Assembly (NCBI GenBank): GCA_012514915.1
Contig: JAAYZJ010000154.1
Span: 1 to 6,743, forward strand
Length of the DNA stretch: 6,743 bases
Reading direction: 5' to 3'
Source: Lentisphaerota bacterium
Lineage (GTDB): Bacteria; Verrucomicrobiota; Kiritimatiellia; RFP12; JAAYLN01
Shown here: positions 1 through 6,315 of the stretch, piece by piece
Layout of the letters: each line of letters opens with the position of its first letter
How positions within the stretch are numbered: position 1 is the stretch's first letter
Notes under the pieces: model-generated
What the model was told of the DNA's origin: nothing
What the model saw: the letters and a program-made list of their open reading frames with translations, nothing else
Database searches by the model: none
Program-made: the position numbers and the translations under genes

Positions 1-2
1 CC

Positions 3-2027
3 TCGTCGGTGGTCTGCGCCCTCTCCGTAATCCCGTCCGATGGACATTTTGTCTGGGCGGGCCGCATCGACAACGACTGGTTCACGCCGGCCAACTGGGA
101 ACCTCTCGGCCTGCCGGCGGTCGGCGACACCGTCCTGATCGGTCCGGATGCAAGCGTCCGGCTGACCAATACGACCCCCGTGTTGAGTGAACTGGTGCTC
201 ACCAATGCGATGTTAACAATGACGAACTGGAGCACGGCGCTGCGTGCCGACACGGTCCTGATTGCCAGAGGTGGCAGGCTCACCCTGCCGGGATCGTTCA
301 CGGACACGGAGATGTCCAACCGTGTCTGGGTCGTGTGCCACGATTTTACACTGGCCGCGGAAGGCGAGATTGACGTCGACGGGCAAGGCTACGGTGGCGG
401 CTACGGTCCCAGCAACGCGGGTACCGCACAGCGGGCCGCTGGCGGTGGCTACGGTGGCCGTGGCGGCAGTAACCCCAAGTGGGGCGATTCCCGCAACGGG
501 CTTGCCTACGGCACGCCGGAGGGGCCCCTGCAACCGGGCAGCGGTGGCTGCGGCATCGATTATGGCGGCGCGGGTGGCGGACTGGTCCAGATCGAGGCCA
601 CCGGGTCGATCGCGATCCACGGCGCCGTCCGCGCCGATGGACTCATCGGCCGCGCAAGCCGCTACCAAGGCCCCGGCGGTGGCAGCGGTGGCGGGGTCTA
701 CCTGGCATGCCAGCGCTTCACCGGCAGCACCAGTGGCTCGATCTCCGTCCGCGGCGGCAGTGGGGTGAAGGAAAAAGTCACATCAATCGCGCCGCGTGGT
801 GGCGGCGGACGCGTCGTGATTCATTACGAAGAGGCGGCTCCCTGGCCGCCCGTCGCCATCGAAGCCGATGTCGGCGCATCGGGCACGGAGACGGAAGCCA
901 ACGGGGAGTCGCACTCGGCAGGATGGGGGTCGCTGTACGTCTCCGACGACAGCCTGCTGCGGGGCGTGAATGTGCTGGACGCCGTGTTCCCCGTGCGCCA
1001 TGCCGTGGTCTGGATCGGCGGATGCACCCAATGGCAGGTCGCCAACCTGGCTGTCACCAATGCGGCATTCCGCCTGGGCGATCCCCATGTCGTCCTGCGG
1101 GTGTCCGATGAACTCGTGATCGGCCCCGGCGGCAGGCTGGGCGCCGCGTGCGTCGAAGCGGGGGCCGTCACGCTGGCCGACGGCGGCAGCCTCGACATCC
1201 GGGCCGGCGCCCCCGCCGCGCCGGATGGCTGGGGCGGCGAACTGCGCGTCGCAGGCACTTTGTCCATCGGCGCCGATTCGACCCTGCGCCTGTTCGCCGA
1301 TTACGCGTCGGGAACCGTGCCCCGCGTCCGCGCGCGGGAGGTGCGTGTCGAGGCCGGCGGTCGGGTCGACGCCGCCGCCAAAGGCTACAAGAGCGCGGCC
1401 GGCCCAGGTGCCGGCTACGCCTCGGGGTCGCGCAGCGGCGGCGGCTACGGTGGCCAGGGCGGGGCCGGCAAGACGACCGATGCGAACGGTGGCAAGACCT
1501 ACGGGTCGCCGGTAGGGCCGCTGCTGGCCGGGAGCGGCGGCTGCTATAACGGTCGTGGCGGCGACGGTGGCGGGCTGGTCCACATCGAGGCGGACGGCAC
1601 CATCACCCTGGACGGCACGATCACGGCGCAGGGGGGCCAACCCCTGGATGCGGACGATGGCACTGCCGGCGGCGGCGCGGGCGGCGGCATCCTGTTGGCC
1701 GGCCGGAAATTGACGGGCAGCGGTCTGCTCTCCGTGCGGGGCGGAGATGGACGCACCTATGCCGGTGGTGGCGGCGGGGGGCGTATCGCGCTGTGGACCG
1801 GGGTCCCGCCGGAGCACTTTGGGGCGATCTGGCAGCGGCTGCTGGCGACAGGCCAGGCGCCGGAGTCCATGACGTCGACGAACGCGCTGCCCGCGACGTT
1901 CGACGGAACCTTTGAAACCAACGTCGAACTGGCCGGCGGCACCGGCGGCACCGGCAGCGCTGCCGGCCAGCCGGGCACCTACCGCTGGATCGCCGCCAAG
2001 GCTGGACTGGTGTTCGTGGTGCGCTGA
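3..2027 (+). CDS. Glycine-rich, probably exported repeat protein (5' end missing)
   Basis: The reading frame is open to the left edge. The first possible start is a GTG at 9 with no visible ribosome binding site, so the true start is probably upstream; numbering here counts from that GTG. The first residues (VVCALSVIPSDG) look like the end of a signal peptide, and the following FVWAG...WFTPANWE...PAVGDTVLI resembles the N-terminal region of beta-rich secreted and autotransporter-like proteins. The protein holds two copies of one module, about residues 58-275 and 345-598. Each has a beta-like stretch ending in GGRL, a Gly-rich block (GGGYGG, then YG[TS]P.GPL..GSGGC), a GGGLV.IEA.G.I...G strand pair and a closing GGG.GGG.....FTGS/LTGS...SVRGG...GGGGR block. 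No catalytic motif or membrane anchor is seen, and the chain ends at residue 672 in a short hydrophobic stretch (GLVFVVR). I infer an envelope or extracellular structural protein; its specific role is unknown. Confidence 0.75.
   Translation, partial: SSVVCALSVIPSDGHFVWAGRIDNDWFTPANWEPLGLPAVGDTVLIGPDASVRLTNTTPVLSELVLTNAMLTMTNWSTALRADTVLIARGGRLTLPGSFTDTEMSNRVWVVCHDFTLAAEGEIDVDGQGYGGGYGPSNAGTAQRAAGGGYGGRGGSNPKWGDSRNGLAYGTPEGPLQPGSGGCGIDYGGAGGGLVQIEATGSIAIHGAVRADGLIGRASRYQGPGGGSGGGVYLACQRFTGSTSGSISVRGGSGVKEKVTSIAPRGGGGRVVIHYEEAAPWPPVAIEADVGASGTETEANGESHSAGWGSLYVSDDSLLRGVNVLDAVFPVRHAVVWIGGCTQWQVANLAVTNAAFRLGDPHVVLRVSDELVIGPGGRLGAACVEAGAVTLADGGSLDIRAGAPAAPDGWGGELRVAGTLSIGADSTLRLFADYASGTVPRVRAREVRVEAGGRVDAAAKGYKSAAGPGAGYASGSRSGGGYGGQGGAGKTTDANGGKTYGSPVGPLLAGSGGCYNGRGGDGGGLVHIEADGTITLDGTITAQGGQPLDADDGTAGGGAGGGILLAGRKLTGSGLLSVRGGDGRTYAGGGGGGRIALWTGVPPEHFGAIWQRLLATGQAPESMTSTNALPATFDGTFETNVELAGGTGGTGSAAGQPGTYRWIAAKAGLVFVVR
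180..833 (+). repeat. First copy of the internal protein module
   Basis: This encodes about residues 58-275 of the Gly-rich protein. It pairs with the stretch at 1041-1802 through shared anchors in the same order: L.[LV]TNA, GGRL, GGGYGG, GSGGC, GGGLV.IEA, GGG.GGG, SVRGG and GGGGR. The DNA is also similar in the Gly-rich core, for example the shared ggctacggtggc near 447 and 1442. Boundaries were set by eye. Confidence 0.65.
1041..1802 (+). repeat. Second copy of the internal protein module
   Basis: This encodes about residues 345-598 of the Gly-rich protein and repeats the order of anchors in the first copy. It is somewhat longer because of an insertion between the GGRL strand and the Gly-rich block (about residues 378-440). 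A single cysteine sits at the same place in each GSGGC motif (residues 181 and 512). The copies are strongly diverged outside the Gly-rich motifs, so the duplication is probably old. Confidence 0.65.
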
Positions 2028-2053
2028 CAAGGAACCACGAAGCACGCGAAGAT

Positions 2054-2073
2054 CGGGCAGGCATTCCTGCCTG
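2054..2073. repeat. Hairpin, 8-bp stem with 4-base loop
   Basis: cgggcagg at 2054-2061 pairs with cctgcctg at 2066-2073 around the loop catt, with a single G-T wobble. It lies 26 bases after the stop codon of the Gly-rich protein, where a terminator would be expected. No run of T follows (next bases tccgggg), so it is not a standard intrinsic terminator and could instead be a REP-like palindrome. Confidence 0.45.
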
Positions 2074-2094
2074 TCCGGGGACGCCTCCGAGATG

Positions 2095-2126
2095 CGTTCC
2101 GACGTTGCCATTGAAGTGTCCGAACG
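2095..2126. repeat. Imperfect inverted repeat, 9-bp arms
   Basis: cgttccgac at 2095-2103 faces gtccgaacg at 2118-2126 across a 14-base spacer. The arms are complementary except for one C-C mismatch. This could be part of the same structured element as the hairpin at 2054-2073 or a protein-binding site upstream of the next promoter. It could also be chance in GC-rich DNA. Confidence 0.3.
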
Positions 2127-2127
2127 T

Positions 2128-2143
2128 TAGAACTCTAGAACTC
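2128..2143. repeat. Tandem repeat of an 8-mer, two copies
   Basis: tagaactc occurs twice head to tail at 2128-2135 and 2136-2143. The stretch is relatively AT-rich compared with its surroundings and lies 18 bases upstream of the -35 box of the downstream promoter. Only two copies are present, so significance is uncertain. Confidence 0.35.
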
Positions 2144-2160
2144 CCGCACTTCCTTACCGT

Positions 2161-2189
2161 TTGCATCCCGCGCCCGCTTGGGTTATCAT
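2161..2189 (+). promoter_or_regulatory. Predicted sigma70-type promoter for the NagB-like gene
   Basis: A -35 box TTGCAT (2161-2166) and a -10 box TATCAT (2184-2189, one mismatch to TATAAT) are separated by exactly 17 bases. Transcription would start near 2196, giving a short leader of about 23 bases that contains the ribosome binding site at 2206-2211. The position right before a well-formed start supports the call. The -35 match is only partial. Confidence 0.55.
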
Positions 2190-2205
2190 GGTGATTCCTG
2201 TAACC

Positions 2206-2211
2206 GAGGAG
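2206..2211 (+). promoter_or_regulatory. Ribosome binding site of the NagB-like gene
   Basis: GAGGAG lies 7 bases before the ATG at 2219. This strong Shine-Dalgarno match fixes the start of the NagB-like gene. Confidence 0.7.
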
Positions 2212-2218
2212 CAACACC

Positions 2219-3151
2219 ATGAGTGATTTTGTCTACCAGCCGTCCCCTTGTGTCCCCTTCCGCGATCTGGACGTCATCGAACGCTGCCGCAACCTGTCGC
2301 GGGAGGAGCTGGTGCGCCACGCCAACCCCGACTTCAAGATCCGGATTCTGCCGGCCGAGGAGATCACCTTCCTCTGGTTTGGCGACCTAGTCTCACAGAT
2401 CGTCCGGGCGCGCGACGAAGGGCGCAAGTGCGTTCTGCTGCTGCCGAACCCCTGGCCCGGCTACCGCCATGTCGCGCATATCCTGAACGCCGCCCGGATC
2501 GACTGCCGCCACCTCTGGGCCTTCGCCATGGACGAGTATGCCGACCAGGACGGCAACATCGCCCCCGCCGACTGGCCCTGGGGCTTCACCAACGCTATGG
2601 TGCAGTTCTTCTGGAACGCGCTCGACCCGGCGCTCCGCCCCCCGCGCGAGCAGTTCATCGGCTTCACCAAGAAGAACCTGCCGGTCTACGGCAAGCTGAT
2701 GGAGGATCTCGGCGGGGTCGACTGCGCCTATTTCGGTCCGGGCTGGACCGGCCATCTGGCGTTCGTCGATCCCGATGCGCCGGAGTTCGACCTGCCGCTG
2801 GAGGAGTGGAAGCGGGCCGGCGCCCGCATCGCCACCCTGAGCCCCTTCACCCTGGCGCAGAATTCGCTGCACGGCTGCTTCGGCGCCAGCGGCGACCTCG
2901 CCCGCGTGCCGCCCAAGGCGGCCACCATCGGCCCGGCCGAGGCGATTGCCTGCAAGCACCGCTGGGACACGCACTCGATCTCGATCCAGGGCACCGTCTC
3001 GAGCTGGCAGCGGCTCACGACGCGCCTGTGCCTGCATGGCCCGGTGACGCCGCGCATCCCCGGATCGATCCTGCAGACCCTCAAGACCGACGTCTTCATC
3101 AGCGAGACGGCCGCCCTGCCGATCGAGCAGACCTGGTCGCTGGGCTATTGA
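2219..3151 (+). CDS. NagB/6-phosphogluconolactonase-superfamily protein, divergent active site
   Basis: The product is 310 residues, against about 266 in E. coli NagB. It shows the NagB fold landmarks: a strand and loop at 72-80 (VLLLPNPWP), AFAMDEY at 101-107, GGVDCAYFGPGWTGHLAFVDP at 165-185, VPPKAATIGP at 230-239, and a C-terminal VFISE at 292-296. Family enzymes isomerise or hydrolyse sugar phosphates; NagB converts glucosamine-6-phosphate to fructose-6-phosphate and ammonia in the cytoplasm. By eye alignment, Asp105 and His179 match NagB Asp72 and His143. However, Asp141 is Thr177, Glu148 is Asp184, phosphate-binding Arg172 is Leu217, Lys208 is Ser261, and the GGT phosphate loop is PNPWPGY. 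No signal peptide is seen. A database label of glucosamine-6-phosphate deaminase or isomerase is likely, but I would not assert that activity. The gene has its own promoter and probably runs into serC, 56 bases downstream. Confidence 0.8.
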   Translation: MSDFVYQPSPCVPFRDLDVIERCRNLSREELVRHANPDFKIRILPAEEITFLWFGDLVSQIVRARDEGRKCVLLLPNPWPGYRHVAHILNAARIDCRHLWAFAMDEYADQDGNIAPADWPWGFTNAMVQFFWNALDPALRPPREQFIGFTKKNLPVYGKLMEDLGGVDCAYFGPGWTGHLAFVDPDAPEFDLPLEEWKRAGARIATLSPFTLAQNSLHGCFGASGDLARVPPKAATIGPAEAIACKHRWDTHSISIQGTVSSWQRLTTRLCLHGPVTPRIPGSILQTLKTDVFISETAALPIEQTWSLGY

Positions 3152-3158
3152 CGATCCA

Positions 3159-3176
3159 GCCGCCCGCTGTGGCGGC
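3159..3176. other. Short GC hairpin between the NagB-like gene and serC
   Basis: gccgcc at 3159-3164 pairs perfectly with ggcggc at 3171-3176 around a 6-base loop. It lies 8 bases after the upstream stop codon and 16 bases before the serC ribosome binding site. No T-run follows, so it is not a standard terminator. It might stabilise mRNA ends or be chance in GC-rich DNA. Confidence 0.3.
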
Positions 3177-3192
3177 GTGAAGCAAGCACCGC

Positions 3193-3198
3193 AAGGAG
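3193..3198 (+). promoter_or_regulatory. Ribosome binding site of serC
   Basis: AAGGAG lies 9 bases before the ATG at 3208. It agrees with the start expected from SerC homology (MSRIYNFSAGPAVLP), so the start is well supported. Confidence 0.7.
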
Positions 3199-3207
3199 AC
3201 CCGCACG

Positions 3208-4284
3208 ATGTCACGCATCTACAATTTCAGCGCCGGCCCCGCCGTTCTGCCGCTCGAGGTACTCCAGGAGGCCCAGGCCGACCTGGTCGACTACCGCGGC
3301 TCGGGGATGTCCATCATGGAGATGTCCCACCGCGGCAAGGAGTACATGGCCGTGCAGGAAGAGGCGCAGGCCAACCTGCGCGAGCTGCTGGGGCTGACCG
3401 ACGACTACGCCGTCCTCTTCATCCAGGGCGGGGCCAGCCTGCAGTTCGCCATGCTCCCCATGAACTTTCTCGGGCGCGACGCGGTCGCCGACTACGTCAA
3501 CTCGGGCCACTGGGCTGCGGCGGCGATCAAGCAGGCCCGGCTCGTGGGGCAGGTCAACCAGGCCGCCAACTGCGAGAAGGACATTCCCACCCGGATGCCG
3601 GAGGCCTCGGAGCTGACGTGGACGCCGGGCGCCGCCTATGCGCACATCACGTCGAACGAGACGATCTCAGGCGCACAGTGGAAGAGCCTGCCGGTGACGG
3701 AGGCGCCGCTCGTGGCCGACATGTCGTCGGATATCCTCTCGCGTCCGGTCGATGCCGCCAACTTCGCCATGATCTATGCCGGTGCACAGAAGAACCTGGG
3801 TCCCGCCGGGTTCGCGCTGGTCGTCATCCGCAAGGATTTCGCCGAACGCGGCAACAAGGCGCTCCCCGCCATGCTGCGCTACACGACCCATATCGAGAAC
3901 GGCTCGATGTACAACACGCCGCCTTGCTTCAGCATCTACATGCTGGCCCTCACCACCCGCTGGCTCAAGCGGTTCGGGCTCGCGCAGATGCACCGCCAGA
4001 ACGTGGAAAAGGCCGCGCGGCTCTACGCGGCCATCGACAGCGGCACCTTCTACCGCGGCACGGCCGCCAAGGCCTTCCGTTCCGACATGAACGTCACCTT
4101 CCGCCTGCCGACCGAGGAGCTCGAGGCCCGTTTCTGCGAGGAAGCCTCCAAGGCCGGTCTCAAGGGGCTCAAGGGGCACCGCTCCGTCGGCGGCATCCGC
4201 GCGTCGATCTACAACGCCTTCCCGGTCGAGGGCGTCGAGAGGCTTGTGCAGTTCATGAAGGATTTCGAGAAACGATGCGGCTGA
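3208..4284 (+). CDS. serC: Phosphoserine aminotransferase
   Basis: SerC is the PLP-dependent class V aminotransferase that converts 3-phosphohydroxypyruvate and glutamate to O-phosphoserine and 2-oxoglutarate in cytosolic serine synthesis; in some bacteria it also acts in pyridoxal phosphate synthesis. The 358-residue length matches the family (E. coli 362). Seen in order: the N-terminal NFSAGPAVLP (6-15), SIMEMSHRGKEY (35-46), the PLP-phosphate-binding segment FIQGGASLQF (71-80), SNETISG (149-155), the PLP ring aspartate in DMSSDILSRP (Asp171), the Schiff-base lysine in AGAQKNLGPAG (Lys195), SMYNTPPCFSIY (233-244) and the C-terminal GHRSVGGIRASIYNA (323-337). All key residues are present and the gene looks intact. 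No serA or serB is visible here. It probably shares a transcript with the NagB-like gene upstream. Confidence 0.97.
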   Translation: MSRIYNFSAGPAVLPLEVLQEAQADLVDYRGSGMSIMEMSHRGKEYMAVQEEAQANLRELLGLTDDYAVLFIQGGASLQFAMLPMNFLGRDAVADYVNSGHWAAAAIKQARLVGQVNQAANCEKDIPTRMPEASELTWTPGAAYAHITSNETISGAQWKSLPVTEAPLVADMSSDILSRPVDAANFAMIYAGAQKNLGPAGFALVVIRKDFAERGNKALPAMLRYTTHIENGSMYNTPPCFSIYMLALTTRWLKRFGLAQMHRQNVEKAARLYAAIDSGTFYRGTAAKAFRSDMNVTFRLPTEELEARFCEEASKAGLKGLKGHRSVGGIRASIYNAFPVEGVERLVQFMKDFEKRCG

Positions 4285-4348
4285 GGGTCGGCGACAGCGG
4301 AGCGACGTGCCGGCGCGACGCGGAAAGCGCCCGGACGGAGTTCGCCGC

Positions 4349-4741
4349 ATGAGAGGGCGGCGCGTCGAGGCGATGGAGGAGCGGCTGCACCAGGCGCTGG
4401 AGCGTGTCGACGCCGAACTGGAGCGTCGCCATGGCGACCGCTACGACCTGCACCCCGCCCGCGCGCCGCATGGCGCGGCCGCCCGCCGCCAGTACGACGG
4501 GCTCTTCGAGATGACCGCCGGCTTCAGCGCCGGCTACGGCTCCGAGCATGGGCCCGGCTATGCGCTCGCGCTGCGGGTGGTGACCCTCGCGCACGTCCCG
4601 CCGGCGGAACGCGACCGCTTCGAGCAGGAGGCCGTCGATCTCCTCGAACAGGAGCTCGACCGGACGTTTCCCAACCGTGAACTGAACATTGTCCGCGACA
4701 TCCACGGACTGAAGATCGTCGGCGACCTGAACCTTTCCTGA
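4349..4741 (+). CDS. Conserved-looking hypothetical protein, 130 residues
   Basis: I do not recognise a named family. I chose the ATG at 4349 because GGAG (4337-4340) lies 8 bases before it; a GTG at 4307 and an ATG at 4373 are in frame alternatives. The N-terminal third (about residues 5-32) is charged and helical (AMEERLHQALERVDAELERRHG). A Gly/aromatic middle follows (QYDGLFEMTAGFSAGYGSEH, about 55-74), then a beta-like strand (YALALRVVTLAHVP), a charged amphipathic helix (ERDRFEQEAVDLLEQELDR) and a final strand ending GLKIVGDLNLS. There is no signal peptide, membrane segment, metal-binding cysteine or obvious catalytic motif, so a small cytoplasmic alpha/beta protein is likely. It sits 64 bases after serC and 13 bases before the cardiolipin synthase gene, suggesting co-transcription. 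It resembles small unannotated proteins I associate with Kiritimatiellota and relatives, but this is memory only. Confidence 0.8.
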   Translation: MRGRRVEAMEERLHQALERVDAELERRHGDRYDLHPARAPHGAAARRQYDGLFEMTAGFSAGYGSEHGPGYALALRVVTLAHVPPAERDRFEQEAVDLLEQELDRTFPNRELNIVRDIHGLKIVGDLNLS

Positions 4742-4754
4742 GCCGAGAGGCCGG

Positions 4755-6284
4755 ATGACACTGGCGGTGACAATGACGCATGGCGTGCTCGGCACGCTGC
4801 TCGACGACTGGTCGTCGCTCGGGCTGGGCACCCTGTTGCATGTGGTTCTCGCCAGCCTCGTCACCCTGCACAACCTGCGGGAGCCGCGCGAACCCCGCTC
4901 GACCCTGCTCTGGATCTACCTGGCCTGGGCCCTGCCGGGGGTCGGCGCGCTCCTCTACCTCGCGTTCGGCGTCAACCGCATCCCCGTCAAGGGCTGGCAG
5001 AAGCAGCGGTCGGACCAGAGCTTCTGGGAGGCGCGCCGCGACCAGGTGGCGGCCTCGCATCCCCTCGCCTACTGGCGCGGCCTGCAGAACGCCCTGCAGA
5101 CGAGCCCGGAGCACCCCTCGGATCTCGAACTCAACCAGATCCTCGACAAGCTCCACCCCGGGCATCCGCTGCTCGGCGGCAACAGCATCGCCATCCATAC
5201 CGACGGCGACGAGGCCTACCCGGCCATGCTCGAGGCGATCGCCAAGGCCCGCCACCACATCCACCTGCAAAGCTACATCATCGGGCATGATGCCGTCGGG
5301 CGTCATTTTCTCGACCGCCTGGCGCAACAGGCCCGCGCGGGCGTGCGGGTGCGGCTCCTTTACGATGATTTCGGCTCGGGCAAGGCGCGCCTGACGGGGC
5401 TGTTCCTCCGCTACCGGCGCGTCCCCAATCTCCAAATCGTCGGCTTCTCGCAGGTCAACCCGATCAAGCGCCAGTTCCAGCTCAACCTGCGCAACCACCG
5501 CAAGCTGCTGATCGTCGACGGGCACATCGGGTTCATCGGCGGCATGAACATCAGCGCGATCCATGGTCACCCCGACCGGGACCGGGCCGGCATTCGCGAC
5601 TATCATTTCGCCGTGCGGGGCCCGATCGTGCTGGAACTTCAGTACACCTTCCTGCGCGACTGGTACTACATGACCGACGAGAATGCCGACCGGCTCCTAT
5701 CGCAGGACCACTTTCCCCAGATCGAGGCCCGGGGCGATGCCGCGATACGGATCGTCAACGCGGGGCCGACCTCGGAGCGCGAAGCGCTGTGCGACGCCAA
5801 CTTCGCGTTGATCGGCACGGCGCGGTCGCAAGTGCTGCTCGGCACGCCCTATTTCGTGCCACCCGACGACATGCGGCGGGCGCTGCGGGTGGCGGCCCTG
5901 CGCGGCATCGACGTCCGCCTGCTGATCCCCGTCCGCACCAACCACCTTTCGACCACCTATGCCGCCCGCGCCGGCTACGAGGAGATGCTGGCGGCCGGGG
6001 TCCGGATCTTCCTGCGTCGTCCGCCCTTCATGCACAGCAAATTCCTGATGATCGACGGACGGACGGCCATGGTGGGCACGGCCAACTTCGACAACCGCAG
6101 CCTGAAGCTCAACTACGAAACCAATCTGATCGTCTTCGACCACGCCTTTTCCGACCGCTTCAAGCAGCGGGTGCTCAACGACTACGCCAACGCCGACGAA
6201 CTGCATCTCGACGCCTGGCGCCGGCGCCCCCGCGCCCAGCGGCTGGTCGAGAACTTCTTCAACCTCGCCAGCCCGGCCCTGTAG
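4755..6284 (+). CDS. cls: Cardiolipin synthase, two-HKD phospholipase D family
   Basis: This membrane enzyme makes cardiolipin from phosphatidylglycerol by phosphatidyl transfer. The 509-residue length fits the ClsA-type family (E. coli ClsA 486). Two hydrophobic segments at about 22-38 and 50-71 form the N-terminal PLDc_N anchor, followed by a cytoplasmic catalytic part. The first HKD motif is NHRKLLIVDG (His248, Lys250, Asp255), followed by GFIGGMNI. The second is MHSKFLMIDG (His427, Lys429, Asp434), followed by GTANFDNRS. Both catalytic sets are complete. LLGTPYFVPPDD (361-372) is also typical of the family. The ATG at 4755 has GAGAGG only 4 bases upstream; an in-frame ATG at 4773 would remove six residues and leave the anchor intact. 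The gene follows the small unknown gene by 13 bases, probably in the same transcript, and converges with the TPR gene 19 bases downstream. Confidence 0.95.
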   Translation: MTLAVTMTHGVLGTLLDDWSSLGLGTLLHVVLASLVTLHNLREPREPRSTLLWIYLAWALPGVGALLYLAFGVNRIPVKGWQKQRSDQSFWEARRDQVAASHPLAYWRGLQNALQTSPEHPSDLELNQILDKLHPGHPLLGGNSIAIHTDGDEAYPAMLEAIAKARHHIHLQSYIIGHDAVGRHFLDRLAQQARAGVRVRLLYDDFGSGKARLTGLFLRYRRVPNLQIVGFSQVNPIKRQFQLNLRNHRKLLIVDGHIGFIGGMNISAIHGHPDRDRAGIRDYHFAVRGPIVLELQYTFLRDWYYMTDENADRLLSQDHFPQIEARGDAAIRIVNAGPTSEREALCDANFALIGTARSQVLLGTPYFVPPDDMRRALRVAALRGIDVRLLIPVRTNHLSTTYAARAGYEEMLAAGVRIFLRRPPFMHSKFLMIDGRTAMVGTANFDNRSLKLNYETNLIVFDHAFSDRFKQRVLNDYANADELHLDAWRRRPRAQRLVENFFNLASPAL

Positions 6285-6300
6285 CGCGGGCGCGGCAAGC

Positions 6301-6315
6301 GGGCTACTCGAGCCC
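6301..6315. terminator. Weak hairpin between converging genes
   Basis: gggct at 6301-6305 pairs with agccc at 6311-6315 around a 5-base loop, 17 bases after the cls stop codon. It overlaps the last codons of the TPR gene on the other strand. It could act as a bidirectional stop point for the converging genes. The stem is short and has no T-run, so confidence is low. Confidence 0.2.

Larger units (their letters stand above)
2028..2160. other. Intergenic region with hairpins and a tandem 8-mer
   Basis: This stretch between the Gly-rich protein and the NagB-like gene has no convincing gene. It begins with accacgaagcacgcgaag, a phrase of a type I associate with dispersed non-coding repeats in planctomycete and verrucomicrobial genomes (recollection only). 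Two inverted repeats and a tandem repeat of tagaactc (2128-2143) follow, with the promoter for the next gene immediately downstream. It may be a 3' end or terminator region combined with an interspersed element. Confidence 0.4.

Noticed and set aside
9..11. The GTG as the true start of the Gly-rich protein
   Set aside because: The frame stays open upstream, there is no room to see a ribosome binding site, and the sequence after it looks like the end rather than the beginning of a signal peptide.
2054..2073. The hairpin as a standard intrinsic terminator
   Set aside because: No T-run follows on either strand, so it is listed as a hairpin only.
783..2111. A 442-codon open frame on the - strand opposite the Gly-rich gene
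   Set aside because: It is an antisense shadow. Its translation is rich in Ala, Arg and Gly without domain structure, while the + strand frame shows clear repeated motifs and ordered strands. Long false frames are common at this G+C.
1912..2130. A possible 72-residue gene across the end of the Gly-rich gene and the gap
   Set aside because: It overlaps a real gene by more than half, has no ribosome binding site and no recognisable protein character, and its tail is the structured gap.
2248..3180. A second 310-codon + strand frame overlapping the NagB-like gene
   Set aside because: It is Arg/Pro/Ala-rich with no recognisable motif. The frame at 2219-3151 has the ribosome binding site and the NagB landmarks.
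3177..4352. A 391-codon + strand frame overlapping serC
   Set aside because: It is low-complexity Arg/Gly/Ala sequence in another frame over an unambiguous serC.
4524..5606. A 360-codon - strand frame opposite the small unknown gene and cls
   Set aside because: It lies opposite two well-supported + strand genes, one with complete catalytic motifs, and shows no domain of its own.
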